From positions 372,001-436,000 of the forward strand of contig NW_023501039.1 in NCBI RefSeq assembly GCF_014066305.1: a stretch of DNA of 64,000 nucleotides, read 5' to 3'. A model generated the notes under the pieces. The model did no database searches and had not been told where the DNA came from. It saw nothing but the letters and a program-made list of their open reading frames with translations. Below are positions 14,699 through 26,729 of the stretch, piece by piece (position 1 is the stretch's first letter; each line of letters begins with the position of its first letter). Position numbers and translations under genes: made by a program. This stretch comes from Letharia columbiana (Eukaryota; Ascomycota; Lecanoromycetes; Lecanorales; Parmeliaceae).

Positions 14699-15187
14699 GA
14701 CGAAGTCCAAGAATGTGAATCGCTTGTAGCGTCAAGGGCGCGGCAAAGTGAGGAGAGGTGCGGATAGTATAGCATTCAGATTCATAAAAAGAGTCATTAG
14801 AGTATCACGATAAGAATACAGTTGTATATTGAAGGCACTCTGACCGATAACACACAGCCATGTCTAATTTGTCCCATGTGAATTATGAAGTCCAAAGTGA
14901 CCAATCCTGGCCAAGCTCTTTGACCCGCTGGGTCGGATCAACTATATACCGAGGGCTGTCTATACTATTAGAGGCTAAAGAAAGGGGTGTACTCCGTAAC
15001 TCCGCCCTCTTTGATTTGGTATCATGTTAGTGGTTCAAGCTATTCCATTTGCTACATGCTTCTCGACGTATGTATCTACGCCCAAAGGCATTCAATAGAA
15101 CGTATACTGATTGCGTATAAGATCTGCAAAGATCCATCTGCTGGCATAATTCTACCTCGGCCGAGGTCAGTGGTCAGTATTGGCCCA
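14699..15187. other. Intergenic: Zds1 promoter and SLM1 3' region
   Basis: No gene seen. Both flanking genes are on the minus strand, so this holds the Zds1 5' region and the SLM1 terminator. Confidence 0.6.
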
Positions 15188-16873
15188 TCAGTATTGTCCA
15201 GGCGCTCTCTCCACCCCGGACGTTGGAGCTCCAGTAGTGGGACTGTATCCCGTGCCTGCAGACTTTACCTCGCGATTCATCTGATCATAACCTGACACAG
15301 TTCCTGCACCCGGTGTAATCGATGCGCCTTGGTATCCAGTTCCTTGTTTGGGTAGGCCTTGGGTTTGCACCTGAGCTGGTTGTTGAGTCTGCACCGGAGC
15401 TTGTTGTCTAGTATCCTGATACTGAGGCGGCGCTTGTTGCCCTGACACGTTCCTACTTTCAACAGGACTCGAAGGCACAGAGCCACCAACAGCACCCTGC
15501 CCTGATGCTTCACGGATGGTGGCCCACCATTTCTCTGCATCAGCAGGCGACTTGGCTCGGAAAGCCAACTCATGGCTCATGGCAAGTTTAGAGCCCACTT
15601 TGCCCTTGGAGGCGTCCTTGCCTTTGACATTGAACTTTTCGCCGTCGATGCCGCCAACTGTGCAGTCTGGGAGATAAAGAGAGAGTTCGGGAACAGGATC
15701 CTTTTTATAATCATCGTCGTCTTTGAATTCGTGTAAGTACTTGGCCGGTGTAACAACGTAGTAGCCAGCACTGTAGCCCTTGAGTGCCGCACGAGACTTG
15801 CGCTCAAGCGAACCAGCAATGAGCGGCCGTGTCGATGAGTGGTTTTGATTCGGGTAGGATATATTAGATACGGACCGCTTGGGCACAGAAGGGTCTATCA
15901 AAGTGTTGCTGTTGCGGTGAACGAAGCCCTTGAACTCGAAATCAGGGGGAATCCGTTGGGCGGTAGAGATGATGTCCGAGTACATAGCTTTTTGTCTCTC
16001 GGATTGTCCAGAGACGCATTGGAGGAATGCAGACATAGCTTGTTGAATTGTCTGGATGACATGAGCTTCGAACTGCATGAACGAGTCTTGCACTGCAAGC
16101 AAGTCGTTGCGATTGTTGTTTTCTTCCACCACTTGGCTATTAAGACGATGGTTTACACCACGTTGAAGGATGTAGGGGTCATTTGAAGCTTCGACCTTCC
16201 CCCCGGACGAGGCGAAAGCGGCACTGTGCTGGCCCAGGAGCTCAATGTGCTTCTGAGTTGTGTTCCTTGCCTTGTCGACTTCCTTTGAGCCCTTGGCAGC
16301 ACCCTTGGTCAATTCCTTGTTCTTGTTCTTGATTTCGGAGTGTAGACGCTCGAGTATTGGCAAGACTGAGCCTTTGAGGTTCTTCTCTGTCTCCAGATGA
16401 GAATTGGCAATGCCCTGTAGGAACGATTAGCAACGACATTGCAGGACCTTTGAATATTCTGACCTGAGTATTAGATCGTATGCTCTCGAAAAGACCGGCA
16501 ACCCCGCCCAGGCTTTGATCGAAATGATGGCCTTCTTTCAATGGGCTAGACACTGTCTGCGATAGAATCAGCACGGCCTGGTCCAACGACGAAGGGAGCT
16601 GTGCGTACCTTTAGGATCTTCTCGTACTCCTTGGCATGTGCCTTTTCCACCTTCTCTGTCTCGGTAATGTAACTCTCCAGATATCCAACAGCGTGCTTGT
16701 AGGCTTGAAGTCTTTCGAGGAGCAAACTGGATGTCTAGCCAAGATGTTAGCATGGCCGCGTTAGGCACGAAATTTGAGATATAACAAACGTCGCTAGGAT
16801 CGGTGTCAGGTACGGCTTCATCGTCAGAAACAGAACCTCCGGTTTTTTTATACGGTAGGCCTTGACTAGCCAT
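15188..16873 (-). CDS. SLM1: Slm1/Slm2-like PH-domain protein (TORC2/PIP2 effector)
   Basis: Slm proteins bind PI(4,5)P2 at the plasma membrane, sit in eisosome-associated domains and are substrates and adaptors of TORC2 and calcineurin. Four exons (16790-16873, 16609-16734, 16464-16556, 15188-16414) join in phase to give 509 aa. The first half is helical and BAR-like: ERLQAYKHAVGYLESYI, then the block LLGQHSAAFASSGGKVEASNDPY. The second half holds the PH domain (about 280-400), with GSLERKSRAALKGYSAGYYV at its start and AEKWWATIREA in the C-terminal helix. The remaining 100 residues are Gln/Pro/Gly-rich and probably disordered. The gene is conserved across filamentous ascomycetes and is probably the only Slm copy, but that cannot be judged from this window. 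Confidence 0.9.
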
Positions 16874-17463
16874 GTCTGCGGTTTTGGTATGATACTCTTT
16901 ATGTGGCGACTAGAACAATTGAACGAGTGCTGGTCTGCGTGCTCTACTGTCCTTCTATAGGCAGATGCCTAAATATCTTTGGTTGAGCGACCTCTAAAAT
17001 TAGTAAGAGCAGATGGGTACGGGGGGAGGAGGAAAAGCGCAAGACGAAGAGCATTGCATGTTGAGAAGTTGAGATGTGGGCAAGAACGTTTCGGCTAGAC
17101 GTCACCTTGCATGGGAGGGAAAGCAACATGAAGACGGTCACCTGCGAAGCTACTTCCAACGGCCAGGACTGTCCAGATGCAATTCAAGATTACGGAAGGC
17201 TAACACTATGTCGAATGACAGTCAATATTGAATGTGGTTATATAGATATAATGCTCATCTACCGAATCCAACGCAGAGGGGAATCTTCGCTGGTACATGC
17301 CCAAAACACCCTCAGCTATGCAACAATTGGACCTTCACCATGAAAGTGAAGCATGTGTAACTTTTGGAACGATACAAAGACCTTACATGCAAGTATTGTA
17401 ACTCTTTGCGTACTTCTCCAGCAGCAATCGCTTTGTCCCAAACAGCGTTTTATGCAAATCCTC
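16874..17463. other. Intergenic: SLM1 promoter and creD 3' region
   Basis: No gene or structured element recognised. Confidence 0.6.
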
Positions 17464-19395
17464 TTAAGGCTCTCTCGTAGCTTGATGAATGTGAATGCGA
17501 CTTGGCGCCTGTGGCATTGCTGGTGAGATTCGGGGTGTACAGATAGCACTTTGATACGTCGGTAGACCATCGTTGACCAGGGTTCTGGGATTGGATTGTA
17601 ACGCTGTCGTGTAGCTTGGAACCTTTGCCAGGCTTTCCGCGCTGTATTCGATGTGCTGAGGTGTCACTGGACCAGAAGTCACTTCATCCTCTTCCGAAAC
17701 TCGTCGGGAGACCGGGGCGCTAGTGCTGGGACTATGTCCACCCAAAAAGTAGCCGCCGCGAGGGAGAGAGCTTTGTAGTGTACCGGCGTCATCCGTCCTC
17801 GCAGTCTCGAAGGAACCAGGTTCTGTACCGTCGCCGGAAGTCGACAATTGCGAGCGGTCTCTCGCACCTCGATTGGAGCCCGCTACATCTAGATTGCTCA
17901 GACGAGACTGTAGTACGCTTGCGCCGAAATCACTGGCTGCAACTCCGTCCATCGATGCCAGGTTCTCGGTTGAGACGCTTCGACTTCGTGACTGGAAAGG
18001 AGTGGCCCTTCCACTGGCAGCTCCAGCAGGTGTCATGTAGCCGCTCGGATCGATGTCGCTGTAGAGTTGATCGAATTGATGTTCCCCGTACTGTGGTGGG
18101 GTAAGATCATCCAAAGCTGCGGAAGCACTCATAGTTTGTGGCCCTTGGTGTACCAGATTGTTGTTATCGTCAATGGGCATGTTTGGAGAGATGAAGATGA
18201 ACAAGGGAAGTGTTGCATGTAGCTATTACTTGTCAGCAAAATGGCTTGCTAAAATGGATTTTTCTCATCGACACTCACTTCTGATACGTGACCATCCGGA
18301 TTATGCATCTGAACATTGAAATTCAAATTATGTCGAATCTTGATCCCAAGGGCATCGACCGATTGAAGACATTTCCTTAAGCTTTGTGGTATAGCAAGGG
18401 TCCTGGAAAATAGGTATCCCTCCTGTCCTCCGATGTTCTCGGCCTCGACATCATCCGGGAGACGATGCTCATCTTTTGCAATAAGTCGAATGATTTCACG
18501 ACATTTCCTGGGTGTTCGGGGCCCCTTTATGGTCATCTCCTGTCTCTCGTTCAATTCTGTGGTTATCTTCCCAATCTTCAGTCCTTTCAGCAGAGGTATC
18601 AATCTGAAGTCGACTTGAACGGTCGTGCCAAAGATCACAGCTTTTGTAGGTGTACTGAGAGAGTAGTTGACCTTAGCCGGCCACACGTTTTCAACGGACT
18701 AATAGACATTAGTGACTGACTGGAAACCCATCGTCTTCTCGATGGGAATTACCATTGCATGGGCGAGCTCGAGAGCCCCTGTGTCGAGTGTTCGAATGAT
18801 GCGAACTTGCTTCCGAGCCACCGAGTTCTGCTGCAACATGCCTCGTTCTATTGTAGCTTTCATGCGATATACAAGCCACGTTTCTGTCAATCCCTCGACG
18901 CTCTCTGGCGTCGAACCTGGTAGGATCATGTCAAACGGGTATTCGTAGTTTCCAGCTGGGAGCGTTTCGGAAGATCGTTTGCCATTATTTTGGAAGTCCC
19001 ATGTACGTCGTAAAAATTCCTCTTCGTACTTGATGGAGCTCGCTCCGGAGCCGCTCGGCTGGAACCAGCTGCCAAGTGAGTCAGCATCCTATATGTCTCC
19101 GGCGTGTGTGTGGTCTAGGCTGACCCAAGACGCCTCTCGCCCGTGAAGCGCAATCTTATCCCTTGTATGCGTATTGGTTCGGAAAGGCAGAGGACCAGCG
19201 ATCCTTTGAGGACAACACTGGAGGCTTCGTATTCGGTTCCTCGGAGGATCAGGTTGCTCTCATTAAGCCTGGATTGAGGAGTCCCAGTCAGCAACGGCCT
19301 CGGAACTTAGCAAGCATGTGAAGTTACCTAATCTCGAAGTACTTGACGCTACTGCTCGTCTCCCTGCTGCTACTTCCAAAAAAGCTGGGTGCCAT
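17464..19395 (-). CDS. creD: Arrestin-domain HECT-ligase adaptor CreD (Rod1/Art4-like)
   Basis: CreD recruits a HECT ubiquitin ligase (HulA/Rsp5) to nutrient transporters and opposes the CreB-CreC deubiquitinase in carbon catabolite control. Five exons (19328-19395, 19125-19268, 18753-19068, 18279-18698, 17464-18222) join in phase to give 568 aa. The arrestin N-half has KYFEIRLNE, LPAGNYEYPFDMILPG and RIIRTLDTGALELAHAM; the C-half has NYSLSTPTKAVIFGT and VDFRLIPLLKGLKIG. The tail has two PY motifs for WW-domain binding, PPQY (within TPPQYGEHQFDQLY) and LPTY, and the strongly conserved STENLASM block. A Ser/Thr-rich C-terminus fits phosphoregulation. The next gene upstream in transcription order is creC. 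Confidence 0.95.
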
Positions 19396-21249
19396 GGATG
19401 CTTCGACGCTTGCTCTTGATCAGTATGTCGACACTTTTAAAAAGACGGTGAATGCAACAAGTCGACAACCATGACATTGCCATACAAGGCAACGCTCAGG
19501 GAATACTTGAGGCCAAGGTAAACGTACCAATGAAACAGGAGAATGGGGAGTCTGGGCGGACGAATTCCGCTCGGACTGGAATGGCGAACGATGTCAACAG
19601 TCTCGACAGCAAGAAGAACACTCTAATGGAAGAGACAGATGAAATGAGAGAGGATTCAAGTCCAGAGAATTGTGAGATGACAGTGATAACGAAGAAGGAT
19701 TATGTCGCTCAGGACAGGTAGATAGAGGCAATAACAAGAACAGTCATCACATAAGTTGGAACAAAGAGATGGCAACTCGCAAGCGGCAAGAAGAGTAATC
19801 TGCCGCTGCCGCTCTCAAGACACCCAGTGATTCACTTATCTTGTGACGTACTGGCTCATCAAAAAAGCATCACATAATTAATTGATTGCTTTGGAAAGGC
19901 AAATAATGGATGATTGGAAATAAGTTAAGGAAAAACAAAAAAAAATGGTCCAGTTCATAGTTTTCTTATCGGTAAATGCCGGGATGTGAGGTTGGCCGCC
20001 ACCACCGCCGAAATTGTTGCCCGCTCCCAGTTCCATTTTTTGTATTTTTTTTTTTCCTCCAGCCTGGACACCCGGTACCGCGACAGACCGCACAGCTGGA
20101 GCACCAGGGAGTGAGCTGGAGGTACGTATTTGGTTATAGGTAGTTGGTTAGGGTTTATCACCACCGCCGAAATTTGACCGCACAGACCGCACAGACCGCA
20201 CAGCTGGAAGCACCAGGGGAGTGAACTGGAGGTACATGAAACGAAACAGCAAGTGCTCCGTAACCGCCACCTGACAGATTTTGTACCACGATGAGTAGAG
20301 GACGAAGAAATCAAGGGAACTCCCTGTATGCCGCGAATTGGCAGCGTCGCACGTACCACCTACCTGGTATTCAATTTCACAATTGTCCAGCTCGCTCCTC
20401 TATCAATAGCCACCCGTCCTGTACTGCAGACCGAAATGAGCGCTCGGGTCGGAGTCAATTGTGGAGCAGGGACAACGCCTACGAATTGGCGCTCACTGGA
20501 ATCTCCTTAACGGAGACATCCATCGTGGGCTTCAGGTAACAAACAGCCTTGCGTGAGCGGCGCAACGCAACTACGCAGGCTCCTCGATTTAAGACGCTTC
20601 CTGAGTGTTGCTCTCGGCCCTTAGTCTTCGAGACACCTCCAGAAACCTTTCCTTCGGCTCCTTGCCGCACAATTCATATCAGGCCAAATGATCTGTTCAG
20701 CTCTTCTTTCCTTCAAATGCATCGAAAATGGCACATAAGGTACTTCTGCATACGAGCTAGCTCTGTCTACGATGTTAAAGTTGAGCATTCAAAGGTGCAA
20801 GAGAAGTGGCTCGTTCAGTTTTTGCATGAAGGACGAATCTGGATTATCCTAGTCATTTGTTGACAACTACAGGACACATCATTTGGCGCATTAGATGATA
20901 TTTTCCCTTCAGAAAGCTGCTAGCGCCTTCATCTTCTTGCTCAGTCTTTTCAAGATGTGCATATTTGAGATTCGGTGACCGCATGAATTATGGCTGTTAT
21001 ACAATGAGGCTACCTTCGAGCAGTCGCTGGCTTCTTGGTGCTTCCACTTGGTATCGCTGTTGCCCGCTCAATTAAGGTTGATCACTCAAGATGGGTGAGT
21101 GAACCCCAGATCAATCCAGGACTACTTCGAAAACCCCTCCTCTATTCAAAAATATCTCATTCACTCTATCCTCTCCGCCGTGCACTTTCGGAACGTACGA
21201 ATCCCCATAGAACGGAGAAATCTCTCAGCCTCTAATCAGGCGCGAGTAA
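19396..21249. other. 1.85-kb region between creD and creC
   Basis: This holds the creD promoter and the creC 3' region. An ORF at 19452-19721 (+) lacks any recognisable feature and is judged spurious. The GC-rich duplicated segment at 19999-20235 is listed separately. Confidence 0.55.
19999..20235. repeat. Imperfect duplication with 9-bp tandem repeats
   Basis: The string accaccgccgaaatt occurs near 19999 and 20159. A 40-42 bp segment starting gaccgcacagctgga and ending ggaggtac occurs at 20086-20125 and 20194-20235, with two single-base length differences and one substitution. In the second copy the unit gaccgcaca is repeated three times (about 20176-20202). This looks like a local tandem duplication of about 108-160 bp with slippage. 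No coding potential. Confidence 0.7.
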
Positions 21250-23239
21250 TCAAGGACTCAGGCAATCCTGAGGTCGTTTCCAGACCCTCACATGTCCCTC
21301 CACACACGCAGTAATAATACACTCCTCCTCAAACCCAACCCAACTCAAAGGATGTTCATCAATGGCCTTTGACATCACAGGCGGCAGCTCCGCGGTCACC
21401 GTCCTGCTCTCCACCTCATGCTCAACAAACTCATCTGCATCCACACCATCGTCATCTAAACTCGAATTTGATCTAAATCGATTCGTAGCTTGGCTCTCCG
21501 TACGGTTACGTCCAACAGGAATATTCGACGAGATACTCGCCCTGTTGCGTATGGATGCTGCCTTCGGCCGTCTCAGCATGCCAACGTTGAAATCCCACAA
21601 TAGTAGTCTGCGGTCTTCGCCTACGCTGCCGAAACGGTAGTTACCATTATCGCAGCGCCGCGGGTCGAAAGCGACAGCGGTAACCCAGCTATGGTGACCG
21701 GGGCAGCGGGCAACGATGCGACGTTCGGCGAGGGACCAGATCGAGACCAGATCGTCCTGGCCGCCCGTTAGGATGTATTTGCCGTTGGGAGACCAACAGA
21801 CGCAGTTGAAGGCGCCGTAGTAGGAGGGGTAGAGATCTGTAAGCTGTTCTTTGAGGTAATTGATGATGCGCAAAGAGCCGTCTTCCGAGACGACAGCAAG
21901 GTGGCGGCTGTCAGGTGAAAAGCCAAAGTCCGTGATGCGGTGGTTAGAGATCTTCCATGAGGCAACAGGGTTTGCCTTTTGGTTTTTCGAATTGACGGAC
22001 TTATTGATGTGGAGGGGTTTTAGGTCAGGATCAAATGGGTTGTGAGAAAGAGTTGGAGCGCCGTTGGATTCTGGAATGAAAGCGGCATCGTCGCGCTCTT
22101 TGTCATAGACTATCAAGCTGCCGTCCATATGAGCAGCGAGGAAGAGGTTTTCGGAGCCGGGAAGCCATCGAATCTGTGATACTGCTGATGTGCTGATGAT
22201 GTTCTGCGGTGGGTCAGTGTGGGGTGGGCACTTTGGCTAATACTATCTTACATTTTTATTCACGCGGACGTACTTCTGAGAGTACGCTTCGAACCATACA
22301 ATATCTCCAGTCGAGGCGCCCATTATAACATCGATGTGGTTAGGACCTTTGGTGAGCGAATTGATGTCATGGCATAGCATATGAGCTTTGGCAAAAAGGA
22401 TCTTCATAAGGGGTTGTGCCTACAACTCGAGTCAACAATATGCCTACTAAAAAACTTCATGGATCATACCCTAGCAGGGGTAGGGGATGAGAGATCAAGC
22501 CATTGATATGCCCTATCTATGTTCGCAAACACAAACATGCCCTCTGGATTATGTTCTTGCAAACGTTTATTCAGCGAATCATGTGGTATGACCCTCGATA
22601 TAAACTGCGAGTTACTTTTCACTAGATTTGTCTTCGGTTTCTTTCTCTTCACACCTTCTTTCCCAGCAACCGGAGTCAAAAGAATATTATCTTCACCAAA
22701 CACCGGAGTCCGGCCTGAAGCATTGCTAGACGGCAGCTGTGTCATCGCACCATTGCTATTTGTTTCATTCGAGCTCCTCGACTCATTTTCGCTCTCCTTG
22801 ATACTGTATGTTCCCAAATTCGACCCAGTGCTCGTAGATGTATTGACTCTATAGAGCTGCAGTGACGATTTCCGAGGGTTTGTGATACAGATTGTGAGTT
22901 TGATGCCTGCTTTTGGCGGTATAGGTGCTGTAGCAAGAGGATTGGGGTTGACCGTGGGGGCGTCTTGGGGATGGGGTGGGGGTGTTGCGAGGTGCAGGTT
23001 GTCCTGGAGGATGTATGTGCCTAGTGCATCGTGTAAGAGAGGGTGTTAGGGACAGGGTGAAGGGGACCTTGTGGATTCTAACCTTCTCCGACGGACAGCT
23101 GAAACTCGGGACCACTGGGATGGGTAAGGACATTGCTCATTTCCAGCACAGTCTGTCCATTGGTCTGTCCACTGGGGCTTGCAGTGGTTTGGGTGATAGG
23201 GTACCGAGGCGGTGGTGGTAGGACACTTTGGATTTCCAT
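21250..23239 (-). CDS. creC: Catabolite repression WD40 protein CreC
   Basis: CreC binds and stabilises the deubiquitinase CreB; loss alters carbon catabolite repression in Aspergillus. The human relatives are the WDR20/DMWD proteins. Four exons (23083-23239, 22470-23020, 22252-22419, 21250-22203) join in phase to give 609 aa. The N-terminus has [14 protein letters not shown] and the conserved [18 protein letters not shown]. The middle has [17 protein letters not shown] and [15 protein letters not shown]. The WD40 region includes [39 protein letters not shown] and [19 protein letters not shown], the signature stretch of this family. The C-terminal repeat ends [12 protein letters not shown]. 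It is encoded on the same strand as creD, 1.85 kb away. Confidence 0.95.
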
Positions 23240-23817
23240 GGTCAGAAATGATTTGCGTGCTTTGGAAAGTTAGCACTTACAACATGGTGAATTTGAACCT
23301 GTAGCTGAAACCGAGTGGGAGGACCCTGCGTCAGCTGCAAGTATGGTGGCACGGGATGGCGTTCGGGGGGGTGATGCACACTTGAGATTAGATATACATA
23401 TGAAAATGGTGCTCAAGTTCTATCAAGACATATCATGTACATGGAGACAAATAAAGCATGAAAGAGGATAAGGAGGTGAGTTTCGACGGAGGGTATCGCA
23501 GGTTTGGGGGTTGTCGACACCATTGGTGGTGTTATGTTTGGTCCCCCATGTGGGGTTAACGCTCGAGGTTTCGGGCTGCCTCGTGCCTAAACGCCCTACC
23601 CGTAGTGCCCGAGTCCCCGGGTTTGGTACCGAGCGATCCGTCGATCTTTCGGGCTCCAAGAGGTTTGGCTATGGGCATAGATAATGTATGATCTTGTCTA
23701 CCAGCGCCAAGCTTCGGAAACTTGCGCGCTCTGATAGAAGCTTGGTCAAATCAAGCACTTGCGTTCGGAGGAGTTCGTGTCGTACCTCTTGAGATTGATT
23801 AGCTATGGGGTGAAGCT
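23240..23817. other. Divergent intergenic region creC / GEM1
   Basis: Shared promoter region of creC (-) and GEM1 (+), 578 bp between start codons. No ORF of interest. Confidence 0.6.
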
Positions 23818-25777
23818 ATGGCCACAGGTAACGCAGCACTAGCCATTCATGAAAAGACATCCGCAAAAGACGAAGCTAACATCTGTTGAAGTGCGTATAT
23901 GCCTCTGTGGTGACGAGGGCACTGGAAAATCAAGTCTGATAACGAGTCTTGTGAAAGATGTCTTTGTGACCAACAAGATCCAGCCCGTCCTCCCTCAAAT
24001 CACCATCCCTCCTAGCATCGGCACGCCTGAGAACGTGACAACCACCATCGTGGATACGTCAGCGCTGCCGCAGGAGAGAACAAATTTGGATAAAGAGATA
24101 CGAAAATCCAATGTCATATTGCTGGTCTATTCGGACCACTACAGCTATGAAAGGGTGGCGCTCTGGTGGCTGCCGCATTTCAGATCACTGGGTGTCAATG
24201 TGCCGGTGGTTCTATGCGCCAACAAGTCAGATCTCTCGACAAATATCAATACGGAGCAAGTCGTCGAAGATGAGATGCTTCCTGTCATGGCCGAGTTCAA
24301 AGAGATTGACTCCTGCATCCGTACCAGCGCGAGGGAGCATCACAATATTAACGAGGTCTTCTTCCTATGCCAAAAAGCGGTCACGGACCCTATAGCACCG
24401 CTATTCGACTCCAAGGAATCCTGTCTCAAGCCAGCTTGTGTCTCTGCACTTGAACGGGTATTTTACCTTTGCGACAAAGACCAAGACGGCTACTTGAGTG
24501 ATAAAGAGGTATATGACTTCCAGACAAAATGCTTCGGCAAGTCTCTCCAAGAAGAAGATCTGGACAATATCAAACAAGCCATCTCAAAATACTCTGCCTC
24601 TGCCGTAACTCCAAAGGGTGTAACTCAAGAAGGCTTTATCCTCCTTAACAAGATCTTTGCCGAAAAGGGCCGCCATGAAACCATCTGGATCATCCTCCGC
24701 ACATTCCACTACTCCAACAGCCTATCGCTCCACTCCTCGTTCCTCCACCCCAAATTCGACGTACCCGCCAACATCTCCGCAGAGCTCTCCCCAGCCGGCT
24801 ATCGCTTCTTCGTCGACCTCTTCCTGCTCTTCGACAAGGACAATGACGGCGGTCTATCCCCTTCTGAATTCACTTCTCTCTTCGCGGCGACTCCAGGCCT
24901 ACCCTCGACTTGGTCTGACTCCGCCACTGACTTCCCGTCCTCCACCATCCGCAACGAAGCTGGTTTCATCACCCTTCAAGGCTGGCTCGCTCAGTGGAGC
25001 ATGACCACCTTTTTCTCGCCCAAAACCACGCTCGCCTATCTTGCCTATTTAGGCTACGATCCACCCGACCGACAAACCACATCCGCTCTGCATCTCACTA
25101 AACCTCGCAAACGCAACCATCGCGGTAAGAAGCTTGCGAAAACCGAACGCAACGTCCTTCTCGCCTACATTCTTGGCGCTCCTGGCTCGGGCAAATCTTC
25201 CCTCCTTGACGCCTTTCTATCACGCCCATTCAGCCCAACATATCACCCAACGATCAAGCCCCGAACGGCCGTCAACAGTGTGGAACTACCAGGTGGGAAG
25301 CAATGCACCCTCATCCTCGAAGAACTGGGTGAACTCGAACCCGCCATTCTCGAAAACAGTGCCAAGCTCGCGGCCGCAGACATTCTAGTGTACACCTATG
25401 ACTCCTCCGATCCGGAGTCCTTCGCCTATATCCTGCAACTTCGCTCCCAATACACTTACCTCGACCAGATGCCCTCTTTATACATCGCTATGAAAGCAGA
25501 CATGGACAAATCTACCCAGAGAGGCGACGTGCAGCCAGAGGAGTATACCTCCAGCTCGGGTATGGCGAAGCCGTTGCATGTTAGTGTGACGTGGGGTAGT
25601 ATCAGTGAAGTGTTTGTCCATGTTGCGGAGGCGGCTTTGTGGCCTGGAGGTGCACTGCCGAAGGGGATGGAAGGGGAGGAAGAGGTTGATTGGGTGAGGT
25701 GGTGGGTTGTGGGTGGGGCTGTTGTCGCCGTTGGAGCAGCAGTCGCTGGCATCTGGAAGAGAGCGACGAGAGATTAA
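23818..25777 (+). CDS. GEM1: Mitochondrial Rho GTPase Gem1/Miro
   Basis: Gem1 is a tail-anchored outer mitochondrial membrane GTPase that shapes mitochondria and regulates ER-mitochondria contacts. I infer two exons: 23818-23827 (ATG GCC ACA G) and 23892-25777, giving 631 aa that begin [18 protein letters not shown], which is the family's expected start. Reading from the ATG at 23849 would add an unusual basic leader. The intron has a gctaac branch point and an AAG acceptor. Visible parts: N-terminal GTPase with P-loop GDEGTGKSS and CANKSDL, EF-hand 1 ([12 protein letters not shown], about 198), EF-hand 2 ([12 protein letters not shown], about 318), C-terminal GTPase with P-loop GAPGSGKSS (about 431), and a C-terminal transmembrane anchor ([19 protein letters not shown]) followed by basic residues. 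Confidence 0.95.
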
Positions 25778-26012
25778 AAGTTTGCCATGTATTCCATGTA
25801 GTACATGTATTATGTGACGGGGTAGGATCGGGCACTTGAATGGTGTTTCTCCACTAACTCTCAGGGTATCATCGCTGAACGCCGATGCAAGCTATAATAA
25901 AGATGGCGAATATCTCCCAAGTTTCCCCCACATATTTAAAATGACGATCAAGACAAAATATGCCTGAAACATGATCAGCCGTATGACATGATCGAGGCCA
26001 GGATATTCACCC

Positions 26013-26729
26013 TCAGTGAAAACCCTTCGGGATCCTGAACTTCGGTCCCAACTCGTTAGCCATATACTCCCCCATACCCTCAGATCTCCACACCAAAATC
26101 TGAATCTTCGACGGCTTTGCCTCTTCCACTTCCTCTACCTCCTTTCCCTTCCCCTTCCCCTTCCCACTATCCTCTGAACTGCTATCCTCCCCTTCAGAAA
26201 CACCACCCCCCTGGGAAACATCCCCCCCTTGAGCAACATCACCCCCGTTGGAAAGATCAACCCCCTTGATCCCAGCGGCAACCTCATCCGTCTCCCCCAC
26301 AAACTCCTCCTTCCCCTTCAACGCCGCCAACAACGTCCCCTCCCTCACATGCGTCACCGCCCCCACCAAATCATTAACCTGCACGATCAAGCAATGCAAC
26401 CCGCTACCGTCTTCGTTGATCACGGCCTGGAGTATCGTAGTGCCGGGCGTCAAAGGGTTGACCGTACGGCCTGTCTCTTTGATGGAAATGTCGTTGTGCG
26501 CCCAGGTGTTGGCGGCGAAGGCGGCGAAGCGTTTGACGGCTTTGACGTCGGCGGCGTGGTCGTGGCCCATGATGGTGCCGGCGCGGGAGAAGAAGCTGTG
26601 GGTGTGGGGAGTCAGCTTTTGCCTAAGGGGTTATTGGGTCAGGTAGGGTAGGTAGATTTACGCAAAGTGGGAGGCGTTCTCGTCTACATTCTCGGACAGG
26701 AGGTCCTTCATCGCTGCCGCATTGAGCAT
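26013..26729 (-). CDS. Roadblock/LC7-like protein, probably LAMTOR2-type
   Basis: Two exons (26662-26729 and 26013-26595) join in phase to give 216 aa starting MLNAAAMKDLLSENV. The pattern resembles the Roadblock/LC7 fold of human LAMTOR2: an ML start with an N-terminal helix, a strand ending in GTIMGHD, a helix with AAFAANTWAHND, then TTILQAVINEDGSGLHCLIV and a terminal strand/helix. LAMTOR2-like proteins form the Ragulator/EGO scaffold that anchors Rag GTPases for TORC1 signalling at lysosome or vacuole. The fungal protein carries a low-complexity insert of about 60 residues (GGDVAQGG-type repeats, acidic, then GKGKGKGKE) before the C-terminal segment KIQILVWRSEGMGEYM. Homology is by pattern only; a structure prediction would decide. 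Confidence 0.55.

Noticed and set aside
19452..19721. 89-aa plus-strand ORF next to the creD start
   Set aside because: No motif, no splice structure, lies in the creD promoter; composition is Asn/Glu/Met-rich but nothing supports it as a gene.
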